Shown here: positions 1 through 11,295 of the stretch, one piece after another | Layout: each line of letters begins with the position of its first letter | Position numbering within the stretch: position 1 is the stretch's first letter | Source of the DNA: an uncultured SAR86 cluster bacterium | GTDB taxonomy: Bacteria > Pseudomonadota > Gammaproteobacteria > Magnimaribacterales > AG-339-G14 | Direction of reading: 5' to 3' | Length of the DNA: 57,202 bases | Assembly (NCBI GenBank): GCA_902514765.1 | Contig: CABXSA010000001.1 | Coordinates: 77,180 to 134,381, forward strand | Translations under genes and position numbers: made by a program | The notes under the pieces: model-generated | Seen by the model: only the letters and a program-made list of their open reading frames with translations | Databases searched by the model: none | What the model was told of the DNA's origin: nothing

Positions 1-1310
1 ATTACAAATTACTCTCTGAAGGCGATACTGCAAAATGTACCGGGAGAATCCTAGAAGTTCCTGTAGGCGATGAACTTGTTGGCAGAGTGGTTGATGCACT
101 AGGAAATCCAATCGACGGCAAGGGCGATATTGGTTCGAAGTTAACCTCCCCAGTAGAGAAAGTTGCCCCCGGGGTAATGTTTAGGAAGCCGGTTGATCAG
201 CCTGTTCAAATTGGTTTAAAAGCGGTAGACAGCATGGTACCTATTGGGCGAGGCCAAAGGGAATTGATTATTGGCGACAGACAAACCGGAAAAACAGCTA
301 TTGCTATCGATGCCATCATCAACCAAAAAGGCAAGAACATGACTTGTATTTATGTGGCAATTGGCCAGAAACAATCCTCAATAGCTGCAACAGTAAGAAA
401 GTTGGAAGAATTTGGCGCAATGGATCACACCATAGTTGTAGCTGCAGCATCAGCAGACCCAGCGCCAATGCAATTCTTGGCCCCATATTCTGCTTGTTCT
501 ATGGGGGAGTACTTTAGAGACAAAGGCGAAGATGCTTTGATCATATATGACGATTTATCAAAGCAAGCTGTTGCTTACAGACAAATTTCATTGCTGCTAA
601 AAAGACCTCCGGGAAGAGAGGCATATCCGGGCGATATTTTCTACCTTCACTCAAGGCTGCTCGAAAGAGCCTCACGAGTTAACGAAGAATATGTTGAACA
701 AGAAACCGGCGGCAAGGTAAAGGGAAAAACGGGCTCTTTAACTGCACTTCCAATTATTGAAACTCAAGCAGGCGACGTATCGGCTTTTGTGCCAACGAAT
801 GTGATTTCAATTACTGACGGCCAAATTTTCTTGGATACCGCATATTTTAACAAAGGTATTTTACCTGCTATGGATCCAGGGATTTCAGTATCTAGGGTAG
901 GTGGGGCAGCTCAATTGCCATCAATCAGAAAGCTCGGCGGCGGGGTAAGAATAGCATTGGCCCAGTTTAGAGAGCTTGAAGCATTTGCACAATTCGCATC
1001 GGATCTAGATGACGCTTCTCGTGAACAGCTTGAACAAGGACAGAAAGTAACCGAAGTTATGAAACAGAAACAGTACTCTCCAATGTCAGTTGGAGAAATG
1101 TCTGTCATGCTTTTTGCGGTTAACGAAGGTTATATGAAAGATGTAGAGCTTAATAAAGTTGCTGATTTTGAGTCTGCTCTTCTCTCTTTTATGGCATCAG
1201 AATACAAAGACTTAATGGCTAACTTAGATGAAACTGGCGAATATTCAGACGAGGTGCTTGCTAGTTTCAAAGAAGCACTGGAAAAATTTAAGTCATCGCA
1301 AACTTGGTAA
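1..1310 (+). CDS. atpA: F0F1 ATP synthase subunit alpha (5'-truncated by window edge)
   Basis: Frame is open from the window start ([41 protein letters not shown]); Walker [14 protein letters not shown]; followed by atpG/atpD/atpC. The supplied ORF start at 87 is an internal GTG. Confidence 0.98.
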   Translation, partial: YKLLSEGDTAKCTGRILEVPVGDELVGRVVDALGNPIDGKGDIGSKLTSPVEKVAPGVMFRKPVDQPVQIGLKAVDSMVPIGRGQRELIIGDRQTGKTAIAIDAIINQKGKNMTCIYVAIGQKQSSIAATVRKLEEFGAMDHTIVVAAASADPAPMQFLAPYSACSMGEYFRDKGEDALIIYDDLSKQAVAYRQISLLLKRPPGREAYPGDIFYLHSRLLERASRVNEEYVEQETGGKVKGKTGSLTALPIIETQAGDVSAFVPTNVISITDGQIFLDTAYFNKGILPAMDPGISVSRVGGAAQLPSIRKLGGGVRIALAQFRELEAFAQFASDLDDASREQLEQGQKVTEVMKQKQYSPMSVGEMSVMLFAVNEGYMKDVELNKVADFESALLSFMASEYKDLMANLDETGEYSDEVLASFKEALEKFKSSQTW

Positions 1311-1311
1311 C

Positions 1312-2172
1312 ATGGCAAATACAAAAGAAATAAGAAAACAAATTTCCAGTATTTCGAATACGCAGAAAATTACTAGTGCCATGGAAATGGTTGCTTCAAG
1401 TAAAATGCGCAAAACCCAAGACAGAATGGAAATGGGCAGACCCTATGCGGATCGTATGCTTTCAGTTATTGGTCACTTGGCTAATTCAAATCCAGAATAC
1501 AAGCCGTTATACATGACTGAAAGAGACACCAAGAACATTGGTATTATCGTTGTAAGTTCTGACAAAGGCTTGTGTGGAGGCTTAAACATAAACCTGTTTA
1601 GAAGTCTGGTTGGCTTTTTAAAAGAACAAGCTGATCAAGGTATTGGCCAACAGTTTTGTTCGGTTGGCACCAAGGCAAAGGTATTTTTTAATTCTTACGG
1701 GGGCAACGTTGTTGCAGCTGCTGAAAAACTTGGAGATGTTCCTGCTTTAGAGGATTTGATTGGCTCGATAAAAATTCTGCTGGAAAAATTTGAAGCAGGA
1801 GAAATTGATAAGGTTTATTTAGCTAGCAATAGGTTTGAAAATACGATGACTCAACAGCCAGAAATAAAACAACTTCTGCCGCTTTTAGCCGAAGATACTC
1901 CTGAACTAAAACATAGATGGGATTACATCTATGAGCCAGATGCAAAAGAATTATTAGACGGTTTAATGCAGCGTTATATTGAATCTTTGGTCTATCAAGC
2001 GGTGATTGAAAATATCGCCTGCGAGCAAGCGGCAAAAATGATTGCGATGAAGAATGCGACTGAAAATGCTGGCACCCTCATCGACGAGTTACAACTTATT
2101 TACAACAATGCCAGACAGGCGGCAATTACTCAGGAACTTTCTGAAATTGTCGGTGGAGCTGCAGCATTATAA
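1312..2172 (+). CDS. atpG: F0F1 ATP synthase subunit gamma
   Basis: [35 protein letters not shown]-terminus; the ATG at 1312 fits better than the ORF-track start at 1228, which overlaps atpA. Confidence 0.97.
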   Translation: MANTKEIRKQISSISNTQKITSAMEMVASSKMRKTQDRMEMGRPYADRMLSVIGHLANSNPEYKPLYMTERDTKNIGIIVVSSDKGLCGGLNINLFRSLVGFLKEQADQGIGQQFCSVGTKAKVFFNSYGGNVVAAAEKLGDVPALEDLIGSIKILLEKFEAGEIDKVYLASNRFENTMTQQPEIKQLLPLLAEDTPELKHRWDYIYEPDAKELLDGLMQRYIESLVYQAVIENIACEQAAKMIAMKNATENAGTLIDELQLIYNNARQAAITQELSEIVGGAAAL

Positions 2173-2182
2173 AAATTATTGA

Positions 2183-3568
<1,386 letters not shown>

Positions 3569-3570
3569 AT

Positions 3571-3984
3571 ATGTCGACAATTCTTTGCAACATTGTAAGC
3601 GCCGAGTCGGAAATTTTTTCCGGCCAGGTTGAAATGGTGGTTGCTACTGGAACTTTAGGAGAACTTGGCATAACACCTGGGCACTCGCAACTTCTAACGG
3701 GCATCAAAGCAGGGCCAGTGAAGATAATTTTAGAAGGCGGCGAAGAAAAAGTGTTTTTTCTATCCGGTGGATTCATTGAAGTTCAGCCAGATGCAATAAC
3801 TTTGCTTTCCGATGTTGCCGAACGAGCAGAGGATATTGATGAGGCGGAGGCTGAGCGAGCCAGAGAGTTGGCTGAAAGAGCAAGAGACAATGCGGGCTCA
3901 GATGTAGACTTCTCCAAAGCTAAAGCTGAACTTGCTGAAGTTACCGCCAGATTGCAAACGCTTCGTAAAATGCGAAAGAAATAG
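3571..3984 (+). CDS. atpC: F0F1 ATP synthase subunit epsilon
   Basis: N-terminal SAESEIFSGQVEMVVATGTLGELGITPGHSQLLTGIKAG; position after atpD. Confidence 0.96.
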   Translation: MSTILCNIVSAESEIFSGQVEMVVATGTLGELGITPGHSQLLTGIKAGPVKIILEGGEEKVFFLSGGFIEVQPDAITLLSDVAERAEDIDEAEAERARELAERARDNAGSDVDFSKAKAELAEVTARLQTLRKMRKK

Positions 3985-4031
3985 TCAAAAGCTCCTTAAA
4001 AATCTAGAATACGCTCTAATCTGGGCTGTTC

Positions 4032-5378
4032 ATGAAAATCGATGCAATTATTTTAGCTGCCGGCAAAGGCAAGAGAATGCAATCTGCTTCGCCAAAAGTA
4101 CTACAAAAGGTTGCAGGCAAAGCATTGTTGCAGCATGTTTTAGATACATCACTTGAATTAAAAAACTGTCAGCCTCATATTGTTGTTGGAGACCAAGGCT
4201 CCTTGGTAAAAGCTTCTGTTTCTGCCCCTAAAAACAGTAAATGGTCTAAACAAACAAAACAACTGGGTACAGGACACGCGGTAAAACAGGCTCTGAACGA
4301 CTTAAGAGTAGGATCGGTTGCACTTATTCTTTATGGTGATGTTCCGCTAGTGAAAAGCTCTACAATGAATAACTTAGTAAAGACGGCCGGAAAAAGCAGT
4401 CTTGCCCTGCTTTCATTTGAGCAAGAAACGCCAAAAGGCTATGGCAGAATCATTAGGAGCCCCAGAGGGAAGGTGCTTGGAATTGTTGAAGAGAAAGACG
4501 CAACAACAGAGCAAAAGAAGATAACCGAAGTAAATTCTGGAATTATGGCAGTTGCTTCAAGCAAGCTTGAAGAGCTTCTTAAGGGCTTGAAAAATAAAAA
4601 CGCTGCAAAAGAATATTATTTAACCGATATTGTAAGCCTAGCAAATGAGAACAAAATACCCGTAAAAGCTGTCAAACTTGATAGCAAGGAGGAAGTTTTG
4701 GGAGCAAATAATCTAGAAGAGCTCAATCAGCTTGAGCGAAACTATCAAATGTTGAAAGCCAAGGAGTTTTCGAAAAAAGGAGTCATTATCTCTGATCCAG
4801 CCAGAGTGGATTTCAGAGGCGAGGTCAAAATTCAAAAAGGCAGCAGTATTGACATCAATTGTGTGTTTGAAGGAAAAGTTGAAATCGGAAAAAACGTCAT
4901 CATTGGTCCAGGCGTAATCATAAGAAACTCCAAGATAGGCGACGGTTCAAGAATTGAACCTTACACTCTCATTGAAAATGCAATTTTAGAAAAAAATGTC
5001 TCTGCAGGTCCTTATGCGCATATTGGTCCCGATGCTCACCTTGAAGAAAGCTCCGAGATAGGAAACTTTGTTGAAGTAAAACGCAGCAAAATTGGCAAGG
5101 GCACAAAAGCCAAGCACTTGGCTTATATTGGCGATGCGCAAGTTTCAGAAAAAGTTAATGTTGGGGCGGGGACTATTTTTGTAAATTACGACGGTAAAAA
5201 TAAAAATAAAACTAAAGTGGGCAAAGGTGCTTTTATTGGCTCCAACAGCTCTTTGGTTGCTCCTATAAAAATCGGACAAAACAGCATGATTGGTGCAGGA
5301 TCCGTTGTTACTAGCGATGTTCCGGCAGAAAGACTGGCCTTGGGCAGATCAAGACAAAGGAATATAAAGAAAAAATAA
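4032..5378 (+). CDS. glmU: Bifunctional UDP-N-acetylglucosamine diphosphorylase / glucosamine-1-phosphate N-acetyltransferase
   Basis: IILAAGKGKRMQSASPKVLQ motif, left-handed beta-helix repeats (IGKNVIIGPGVII), VGAGTIFVNYDGKNKNKT; adjacent to glmS. Confidence 0.97.
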   Translation: MKIDAIILAAGKGKRMQSASPKVLQKVAGKALLQHVLDTSLELKNCQPHIVVGDQGSLVKASVSAPKNSKWSKQTKQLGTGHAVKQALNDLRVGSVALILYGDVPLVKSSTMNNLVKTAGKSSLALLSFEQETPKGYGRIIRSPRGKVLGIVEEKDATTEQKKITEVNSGIMAVASSKLEELLKGLKNKNAAKEYYLTDIVSLANENKIPVKAVKLDSKEEVLGANNLEELNQLERNYQMLKAKEFSKKGVIISDPARVDFRGEVKIQKGSSIDINCVFEGKVEIGKNVIIGPGVIIRNSKIGDGSRIEPYTLIENAILEKNVSAGPYAHIGPDAHLEESSEIGNFVEVKRSKIGKGTKAKHLAYIGDAQVSEKVNVGAGTIFVNYDGKNKNKTKVGKGAFIGSNSSLVAPIKIGQNSMIGAGSVVTSDVPAERLALGRSRQRNIKKK

Positions 5379-7204
5379 TGTGCGGAATAATTGCAGCAGT
5401 TACTGAAAAAAGTGTTGGCAAACTCTTAGTGCAGGGCTTGTACAAGATGGAATATCGGGGTTATGACTCTGCGGGTGTGGCTTTGCATCAAATAGATGAT
5501 ATTGCACACCTTAGATCTTTAGGCAAAGTCAAAAAGCTCGAATCCAAAATGATTAAAGAAAAGCCCAAGGGCAAAATTGGCATTGCCCATACAAGGTGGG
5601 CTACCCATGGCAAACCTTCAGAAGAGAATGCCCATCCACACGTTTCTAATAATAGAGTTTTCATCGTTCATAATGGCATCATTGAAAATTATGTTACCTT
5701 GAAAGAACAACTCATTAAAAAAGGCTACCAATTTAACTCCCAAACCGACTCAGAGTTGATAGCTCATCAACTGGATTTTTTCTTAAACCAAGGTAGTGAG
5801 ATGCTGGAAGCCATGTCTCTGTTGAAAAATAAATTAGATGGTGCTTACGCAGTTGCTGCCATTGATTTAAAAAACGACTCGCATTTCTATGTGATGCGAA
5901 ATAAATCGCCGCTGCTTTTGGGTCAATCCGATTCAGGCATGTTTGCCGCATCCGACCCTTTGGCACTTGCTGATCTAACTAATGAATTTATCTTTTTAGA
6001 AGATGGCGATGTCGCAGAGGTATCTGCAAAAGAGTACAAAATTTTAGATAAAAACCAGAAAAGGGCCATTAGAAAAATTACCACTATTGATGTTTCTAGT
6101 GAAGCGATGGGCAAAAACGGCTACCGTCATTTCATGGAAAAAGAAATATATGAGCAGCCAACTGCAATCTTAAATACTTTAGACGGCAGGATTGGCGGCG
6201 AGGATGTGCTCGAGAATATTTTTGGCGAAGGTTCTAATGAGTTGCTTTCAAAAGTAGAAAGAATTCAAATCGTTGCTGCAGGCACAAGTCTGCATGCAGG
6301 CAGAGTGGCAGCCAATTGGTTTTCAGCAATAGCAAATCTCCCAACGCAAATAGATTATGCGAGCGAATACCGCTACAAAAATCCCTACGTCGATAAAAAC
6401 ACCTTGTTATTAACCATTTCTCAATCGGGGGAGACTGCAGATACTTTAGGCGCTTTAAGATACGCCAAAGAAAGAGACTATTTGGGCTCGCTTACCATTT
6501 GTAACGTTCCCACAAGCTCGCTAGCCAGAGAATCTGATTTTGTTCTTTTAACAAATGCAGGTCCTGAAATAGGTGTTGCCTCGACCAAAGCTTTTACGAC
6601 GCAACTAACTGCCTTGATGTTGCTTACTTTATCGTTGGCAAAAGCAAGAAACCTAAATCCAAGATTAAGAGGGAGAGTCGTTGGCGCTTTACGAGCTTTA
6701 CCTGAGAAAATAGCTGAGTCGCTAGAGTTAAAACCCAAGATTATAAAAATCGCTAAAGAAATAGCTAAAAAAGATAACGCTTTATTTTTAGGGAGAGGTA
6801 TTTTTTATCCGATAGCCCAAGAAGGCTCTTTAAAACTAAAAGAAATTTCTTATATTCATGCAGAAGCTTATCCTGCAGGAGAGCTAAAACACGGACCACT
6901 TGCATTGATTGATAAAGATATGCCCGTTATTGCATTGGCGCCCGAAAACGAATTGGCAGAGAAATTGATTTCAAACCTAGAGGAAGTTAAAGCCAGGGGC
7001 GGCAAATTGTTTGTAGTTGGTAATGCCGCAGGCAATATGAAATTGAAACAAAAGAACCTCATAAATTTGCCTGAATGCGATTTTTTGCTATCGCCTATTT
7101 TGTATACAGTGCCTTTGCAAATTCTTTCTTACGAAGTAGCACTACTTAGGGGTACAGATATCGACCAGCCAAGAAATTTAGCTAAGTCTGTCACAGTTGA
7201 ATAA
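5378..7204 (+). CDS. glmS: Glutamine--fructose-6-phosphate aminotransferase (isomerizing)
   Basis: MCGIIAA N-terminus, GYDSAGVAL, two SIS domains, C-terminal DQPRNLAKSVTVE; its ATG overlaps the glmU stop by 1 nt. Confidence 0.98.
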   Translation: MCGIIAAVTEKSVGKLLVQGLYKMEYRGYDSAGVALHQIDDIAHLRSLGKVKKLESKMIKEKPKGKIGIAHTRWATHGKPSEENAHPHVSNNRVFIVHNGIIENYVTLKEQLIKKGYQFNSQTDSELIAHQLDFFLNQGSEMLEAMSLLKNKLDGAYAVAAIDLKNDSHFYVMRNKSPLLLGQSDSGMFAASDPLALADLTNEFIFLEDGDVAEVSAKEYKILDKNQKRAIRKITTIDVSSEAMGKNGYRHFMEKEIYEQPTAILNTLDGRIGGEDVLENIFGEGSNELLSKVERIQIVAAGTSLHAGRVAANWFSAIANLPTQIDYASEYRYKNPYVDKNTLLLTISQSGETADTLGALRYAKERDYLGSLTICNVPTSSLARESDFVLLTNAGPEIGVASTKAFTTQLTALMLLTLSLAKARNLNPRLRGRVVGALRALPEKIAESLELKPKIIKIAKEIAKKDNALFLGRGIFYPIAQEGSLKLKEISYIHAEAYPAGELKHGPLALIDKDMPVIALAPENELAEKLISNLEEVKARGGKLFVVGNAAGNMKLKQKNLINLPECDFLLSPILYTVPLQILSYEVALLRGTDIDQPRNLAKSVTVE

Positions 7205-7290
7205 GATTAAACGTCGTATAGAGTTTAAAAAATAAACATTGCATTCTTAAGTTTAAAACTTAAAAATAAATCAAAAGATTTTTTAAAAAT

Positions 7291-7602
7291 ATGAAAAAAT
7301 TTCTTATCACTCTCTCTTTCTTAATTGTTTTTACCAATACGGTTGGTGCATATGCTGTAAAAGGAACTGGCGCCACCCCTTGTGGTCAATTTTTAATAGA
7401 AAAAAATTTCCAAGGGAAATCTGCTATGCAAATAAACTGGATTATGGGGTACATAACTGGTCTTAATAGGGAAAACTCTTTATACAAAGGACAGGGTGCT
7501 GATCCCACATCAATCCTTTTTGCTGTTAAAAATCAATGTAGAGAAAAACCACTTATGGATGTTGAAGACGCAACTAATTGGGTTTATTGGAACGAACTTT
7601 AA
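7291..7602 (+). CDS. Small predicted secreted protein
   Basis: N-terminal signal-like MKKFLITLSFLIVFTNTVGAYA; 103 aa with two cysteines; family not identified. Confidence 0.6.
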   Translation: MKKFLITLSFLIVFTNTVGAYAVKGTGATPCGQFLIEKNFQGKSAMQINWIMGYITGLNRENSLYKGQGADPTSILFAVKNQCREKPLMDVEDATNWVYWNEL

Positions 7603-7650
7603 TTAATACAAAAATTAATTTAACAATGAAAGATTTAAATACGACGTTGG

Positions 7651-7692
7651 TTCATACTCAATCACTGTGGAATAGAATTGTATGTACTAGTT
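7651..7692. repeat. Left copy of compound repeat: ATCACTGTGGAATAG (7661-7675) overlapping an 18-bp inverted repeat arm GAATTGTATGTACTAGTT (7675-7692)
   Basis: Direct sequence comparison with 8193-8240. Confidence 0.85.
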
Positions 7693-7725
7693 AAATAAAT
7701 TATTAAATAAGTTAATATTTTATTT

Positions 7726-7935
7726 ATGAGTTGGTTGGAATGGTATATAAAATTTGCTGGAGAAAATGTTTACGGTTTTGTTCCATTACTGGCAATCATT
7801 TATCTTGTGTTTCTTTTACTAAAAATAATTTTTCCAAAATTACCCGATCCTGGATATTTTGTTTTTTTAAGTTTTTTTATTCTTATTTTTGCCGCCCCGC
7901 CAATTTCAAGATATCTCTTGAATTTGCTTAATTAA
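7726..7935 (+). CDS. Small two-TM membrane protein
   Basis: 69 aa, hydrophobic segments VPLLAIIYLVFLLLKIIF and YFVFLSFFILIFAAPPI; lies between the repeats. Confidence 0.6.
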   Translation: MSWLEWYIKFAGENVYGFVPLLAIIYLVFLLLKIIFPKLPDPGYFVFLSFFILIFAAPPISRYLLNLLN

Positions 7936-7943
7936 AAAAAAGT

Positions 7944-8189
7944 ATGAATACATTTTTAAAATGGTTTTACAGAATTTGGTTTGGACTAGTCTTGTCTATG
8001 TTAATTTTCTCAGCAATAGGAGTTTATTTATCGACGGCGTCATTGACTGATACCTTAGTTTGGATACAAAACACCTATTCTCCATTTAATATTCTCAATT
8101 ATTTAGTAATTGCAGTTATAGCGTCGCCAGGGATAGGCGCTTACCTATGGAGAGAAAAAAGATTAGAAAAACAAAAATATGATGACTAA
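7944..8189 (+). CDS. Small membrane protein
   Basis: 81 aa, two hydrophobic segments; 8 nt after the previous ORF. Confidence 0.6.
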   Translation: MNTFLKWFYRIWFGLVLSMLIFSAIGVYLSTASLTDTLVWIQNTYSPFNILNYLVIAVIASPGIGAYLWREKRLEKQKYDD

Positions 8190-8192
8190 AAA

Positions 8193-8240
8193 AACTAGTA
8201 CATACAATTCAAATCGATCACTGTGGAATAGCATTGAATG
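8193..8240. repeat. Right copy of compound repeat: inverted arm AACTAGTACATACAATTC (8193-8210) plus direct copy ATCACTGTGGAATAG (8217-8231)
   Basis: 18/18 reverse complement of 7675-7692; 15/15 direct identity to 7661-7675. Confidence 0.85.
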
Positions 8241-8247
8241 AATTTTT

Positions 8248-8943
8248 CTAATTAATTTTTCTCCCAACAAATAGGACTTGCCAATTTTCTCTCCACCCGC
8301 CCAATTCATCTATTGGTGGAGTATCGAGGCCTTCTGGAATTTTCCCTCCACGGTGGTCCTCGCGACGATTAGTGATATCGTATCCAGAGTGAATAGTTTC
8401 AATTTTGTTTGTTAGCAAGAAGAGGCTTTCAAGTCCTTGTGCTGTGTAGCGAAAATAATCAATTGGAACTGGATGATATCTGCAAGCAAAAGGAGCGCTA
8501 TGTATTACTAACCCAGATTTTTTAACAATTCTTACACATTCCATTGCAGCATCCCATGGTTTTTCCAAATGCTCAAAAACATTATTGGAGAAGACAATAT
8601 CAAAAGATTCATCATCAATTTCAGAGCAGCTACATATATCTCCTTGGATAAAATTTATACCAGGAATATCCTCTTCGTTCTTGTCTAACTCTAAGATGAA
8701 GTATTCATAATCTGAAGCAATATGTCTAAATTCTCCCGCTCTCCCTCCGACATCTAAAAATGTCATTTTTTTTCCTTTATTTATAGAGCTGTATTTTTTA
8801 ATATTTTTTAAAGCTATCTCGTCTTTATTGGCAAAACTTAAATGCGGAGAGAGGTTAGAGTATCGTTTTACATTTTCATCCGGCCTAAAGATTCTTGCTA
8901 ATTTGGTGAATATTCTGTACAAGATTGAACTTTGAATTTTCAT
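8248..8943 (-). CDS. Class I SAM-dependent methyltransferase (Methyltransf_11-like)
   Basis: FLDVGGRAGEF motif I, DIVFSNNVFEHLEKPWDAAMECVRIVKKSGLVIHS. Confidence 0.8.
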   Translation of the reverse strand: MKIQSSILYRIFTKLARIFRPDENVKRYSNLSPHLSFANKDEIALKNIKKYSSINKGKKMTFLDVGGRAGEFRHIASDYEYFILELDKNEEDIPGINFIQGDICSCSEIDDESFDIVFSNNVFEHLEKPWDAAMECVRIVKKSGLVIHSAPFACRYHPVPIDYFRYTAQGLESLFLLTNKIETIHSGYDITNRREDHRGGKIPEGLDTPPIDELGGWRENWQVLFVGRKIN

Positions 8944-9000
8944 AATTTTTTAATATTCGTCACTTAAAAATTATAAAATAAAAAAAAGTCAAAATTGATG

Positions 9001-9026
9001 AAAAATTAGCAAAATTGCTGATTTTT
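9001..9026. other. AT-rich hairpin in the divergent intergenic region
   Basis: AAAAATTAGCAA-AA-TTGCTGATTTTT, 12-bp arms with one G:T-type mismatch. Confidence 0.45.
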
Positions 9027-9232
9027 GCACTCAAATTGAAATTTTGCTGTTTCAAAAATTTACATTCGACTAAAATCGCGCAAAGTATAGTACTTACAGG
9101 CTTTTTTACCAGATGTAGGAAGTCGATTTCGCTATACTTTAGTCACGGCAGATTAGTATTGATTGTCGAATAAAAGATGAGAAGTAATTTTTGATATTTT
9201 TTAGTTTTACAAAAAACAGACTTTACATTTTT

Positions 9233-10708
9233 ATGATGTTTAGCATTGTTTTGGCTTCTCAAATCTATGCAAACGAATTTAAAGTTGGGTTTGCTGAGCT
9301 TCCAATTACCCCTGAGCTAATTGATGAATGGGAAGATATAAATAACGATGCTCAATTTGATTCAGATATTGATAGATGGACTGATGTGAACGGCAACAAC
9401 AAATTTGATGCCGTATGGATGGCAGGGTTTCAAAATAAACGAGCCGCTCAAGGAGTTAAAGATGACCTCATGGCGGTAACTGCCGTGATTGATGATGGCC
9501 AGACTCGGATAGGAATAATTAGCGCTGACACTATTGGGCTAATGCGAAAATTTGTACTTAGTGTGCGTGAGGACGTCCCTAAAGAGTGGGGTTTAGATTA
9601 CATCATGGTGCATGCAACACATAATCATGAAGGTCCAGATACTCAAGGACTTTGGGGACCAGGTTTTTTAAAAAGTGGCATTGATGATGGTTATATGGAG
9701 CAGCTCAAAACAGCTTTTATACGCTCACTAAAAATGGCTATAGATAATTTGGAGCCCGCAGAAATGAGCTTGGCTTTAATTCCGACTAATCCACTCACGC
9801 CTATCAAAGACAAACGAAAACCCTTCGTGATAGACGACGACATAAGAGCAATTTTGTTTAATCGCCCCGATGGCTCAATTATCGGCTCGTTAATCAACTT
9901 TGGAATTCATGTCGAACTTACATGGGATAAAAATTTAGAACTAACTGCTGATGTTGCAGGCTACTTAAGAAAAGGCATCAGCGAGGGTATTTACTATAAC
10001 AATCGGCTTGTTAGAGCCGGACTCGGTGGAACCACCTTATGGCTTACAGGAAACATTGGAGGTCTGATGACCTCAGGACCAACCGATCCAATTTATGATC
10101 CTGTTTTAAAAAAAACGCTCACCAAACCAAGTCATGCTAAAGCACGTGCATATGGATATAGCTTAGCAAACAGTGTCATAGAGGCTTTTCATACTGGAGA
10201 TTTTAAGCAGTCCCCAGAGCCATCCATAACTGTCCGCTCGACAGAAATAGAGTTAGGCATAGAAAATTTCATGCTTTCATTGGGCACTTTACTTGGCGTG
10301 ATTGATTCTGATACTAAATTCAGTCTGATGCCGCCATTTGTACGCTATCTCAGTGAAGTGGCATTTATACAAATTGGAGGCGCATCCATTACGGGTATTC
10401 CTGGAGAACTCTATCCAGAAATTGCTGTTGGAGGCATAGAAAATCCTACTGGCGCTGATTACGACATAGCTCCACAAGAGGTTCCACATTTGCGAAGTCA
10501 ATTTCCAGACAAACTTAATTTGATGGTAAATTTAGCAAACGATGCTATTGGTTACATCATTCCAAAAAGCGAATGGGATGAAGTCGCCCCTTGGATCTAC
10601 GGAGAGAATGAAGAAACTTATGGCGAGGTGGTGTCTTTGGGCCCAAACACTGCGCTTATAATTCATGAAAATCTTGTTAAGCTTATAGAAGAATCAAAAA
10701 ACAAATAA
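9233..10708 (+). CDS. Neutral/alkaline non-lysosomal ceramidase-like exported protein
   Basis: FKVGFAELPITPE, IISADTIGL, VHATHNHEGPDTQGLWGPG; signal-like MMFSIVLASQIYA from ATG 9233 (ORF track begins at TTG 9191). Confidence 0.7.
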   Translation: MMFSIVLASQIYANEFKVGFAELPITPELIDEWEDINNDAQFDSDIDRWTDVNGNNKFDAVWMAGFQNKRAAQGVKDDLMAVTAVIDDGQTRIGIISADTIGLMRKFVLSVREDVPKEWGLDYIMVHATHNHEGPDTQGLWGPGFLKSGIDDGYMEQLKTAFIRSLKMAIDNLEPAEMSLALIPTNPLTPIKDKRKPFVIDDDIRAILFNRPDGSIIGSLINFGIHVELTWDKNLELTADVAGYLRKGISEGIYYNNRLVRAGLGGTTLWLTGNIGGLMTSGPTDPIYDPVLKKTLTKPSHAKARAYGYSLANSVIEAFHTGDFKQSPEPSITVRSTEIELGIENFMLSLGTLLGVIDSDTKFSLMPPFVRYLSEVAFIQIGGASITGIPGELYPEIAVGGIENPTGADYDIAPQEVPHLRSQFPDKLNLMVNLANDAIGYIIPKSEWDEVAPWIYGENEETYGEVVSLGPNTALIIHENLVKLIEESKNK

Positions 10709-10823
10709 ATATTAGTCACGGTAGAGTAATTACAACAGTAAATCAGATTCAGCCAGTGACGGCATTATTGACTAAGAGGGCTCTTTAGGGCTAATGTAAA
10801 AGTTTTAACATTAAGGAATAATT

Positions 10824-11219
10824 ATGGGCTTTATAGAATCTACAGAATCAGCTTTTAGGAAATTTTTTGTTTGGAAAGGAAGAGCTTCTAGATCAGAATT
10901 TTGGTGGTTTTATCTTTTTTATCTTTTAGGCTCAATGGTCACGACCCTAGTAGATTTAATCTACGGCGTGCCTGTTCTAAATACAGTCTTTATTCTGGCA
11001 ACCTTTTTCCCATTTATCAGTGTCACAATAAGAAGGTTTCACGACACAGGGCATTCTGGGTGGTGGTATTGGATCATCTTTTTGCCGATAGTCATCTATA
11101 GCTACGAAGGCAGGAACCACAAAGTTTTAATGCCTATATTTGGGTTTATGTACGCCATTAAATTGCTTTTTACATTAAGCGAAGAAGGTGAGAATCAATT
11201 TGGATCAAGCCCTCTGTAA
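10824..11219 (+). CDS. DUF805 family membrane protein
   Basis: FVWKGRASRSEFWWFYLFYLLG, TIRRFHDTGHSGWWYWI, C-terminal GENQFGSSPL. Confidence 0.9.
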   Translation: MGFIESTESAFRKFFVWKGRASRSEFWWFYLFYLLGSMVTTLVDLIYGVPVLNTVFILATFFPFISVTIRRFHDTGHSGWWYWIIFLPIVIYSYEGRNHKVLMPIFGFMYAIKLLFTLSEEGENQFGSSPL

Positions 11220-11295
11220 CAACTTAGTATTCACTTTTGTGAACAAAATCTGGACCGCGGAATAAGCTCATTTAATTTTTACAAGGAGAGATCTG

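Noticed and set aside
87-1310. ORF-track start of atpA at 87
   Set aside because: Internal GTG; the frame is open to the window start and encodes conserved alpha-subunit sequence, so the gene is truncated by the window.
7247-7263. TTAAGTTTAAAACTTAA palindrome after glmS
   Set aside because: AT-only type palindrome in an AT-rich gap; too weak to call a terminator or operator.
7651-8240. Integron attC or insertion sequence interpretation of the flanking repeats
   Set aside because: No attC core sites (RYYYAAC/GTTRRRY pair) and no transposase or integrase ORF seen; only the repeats themselves can be supported.
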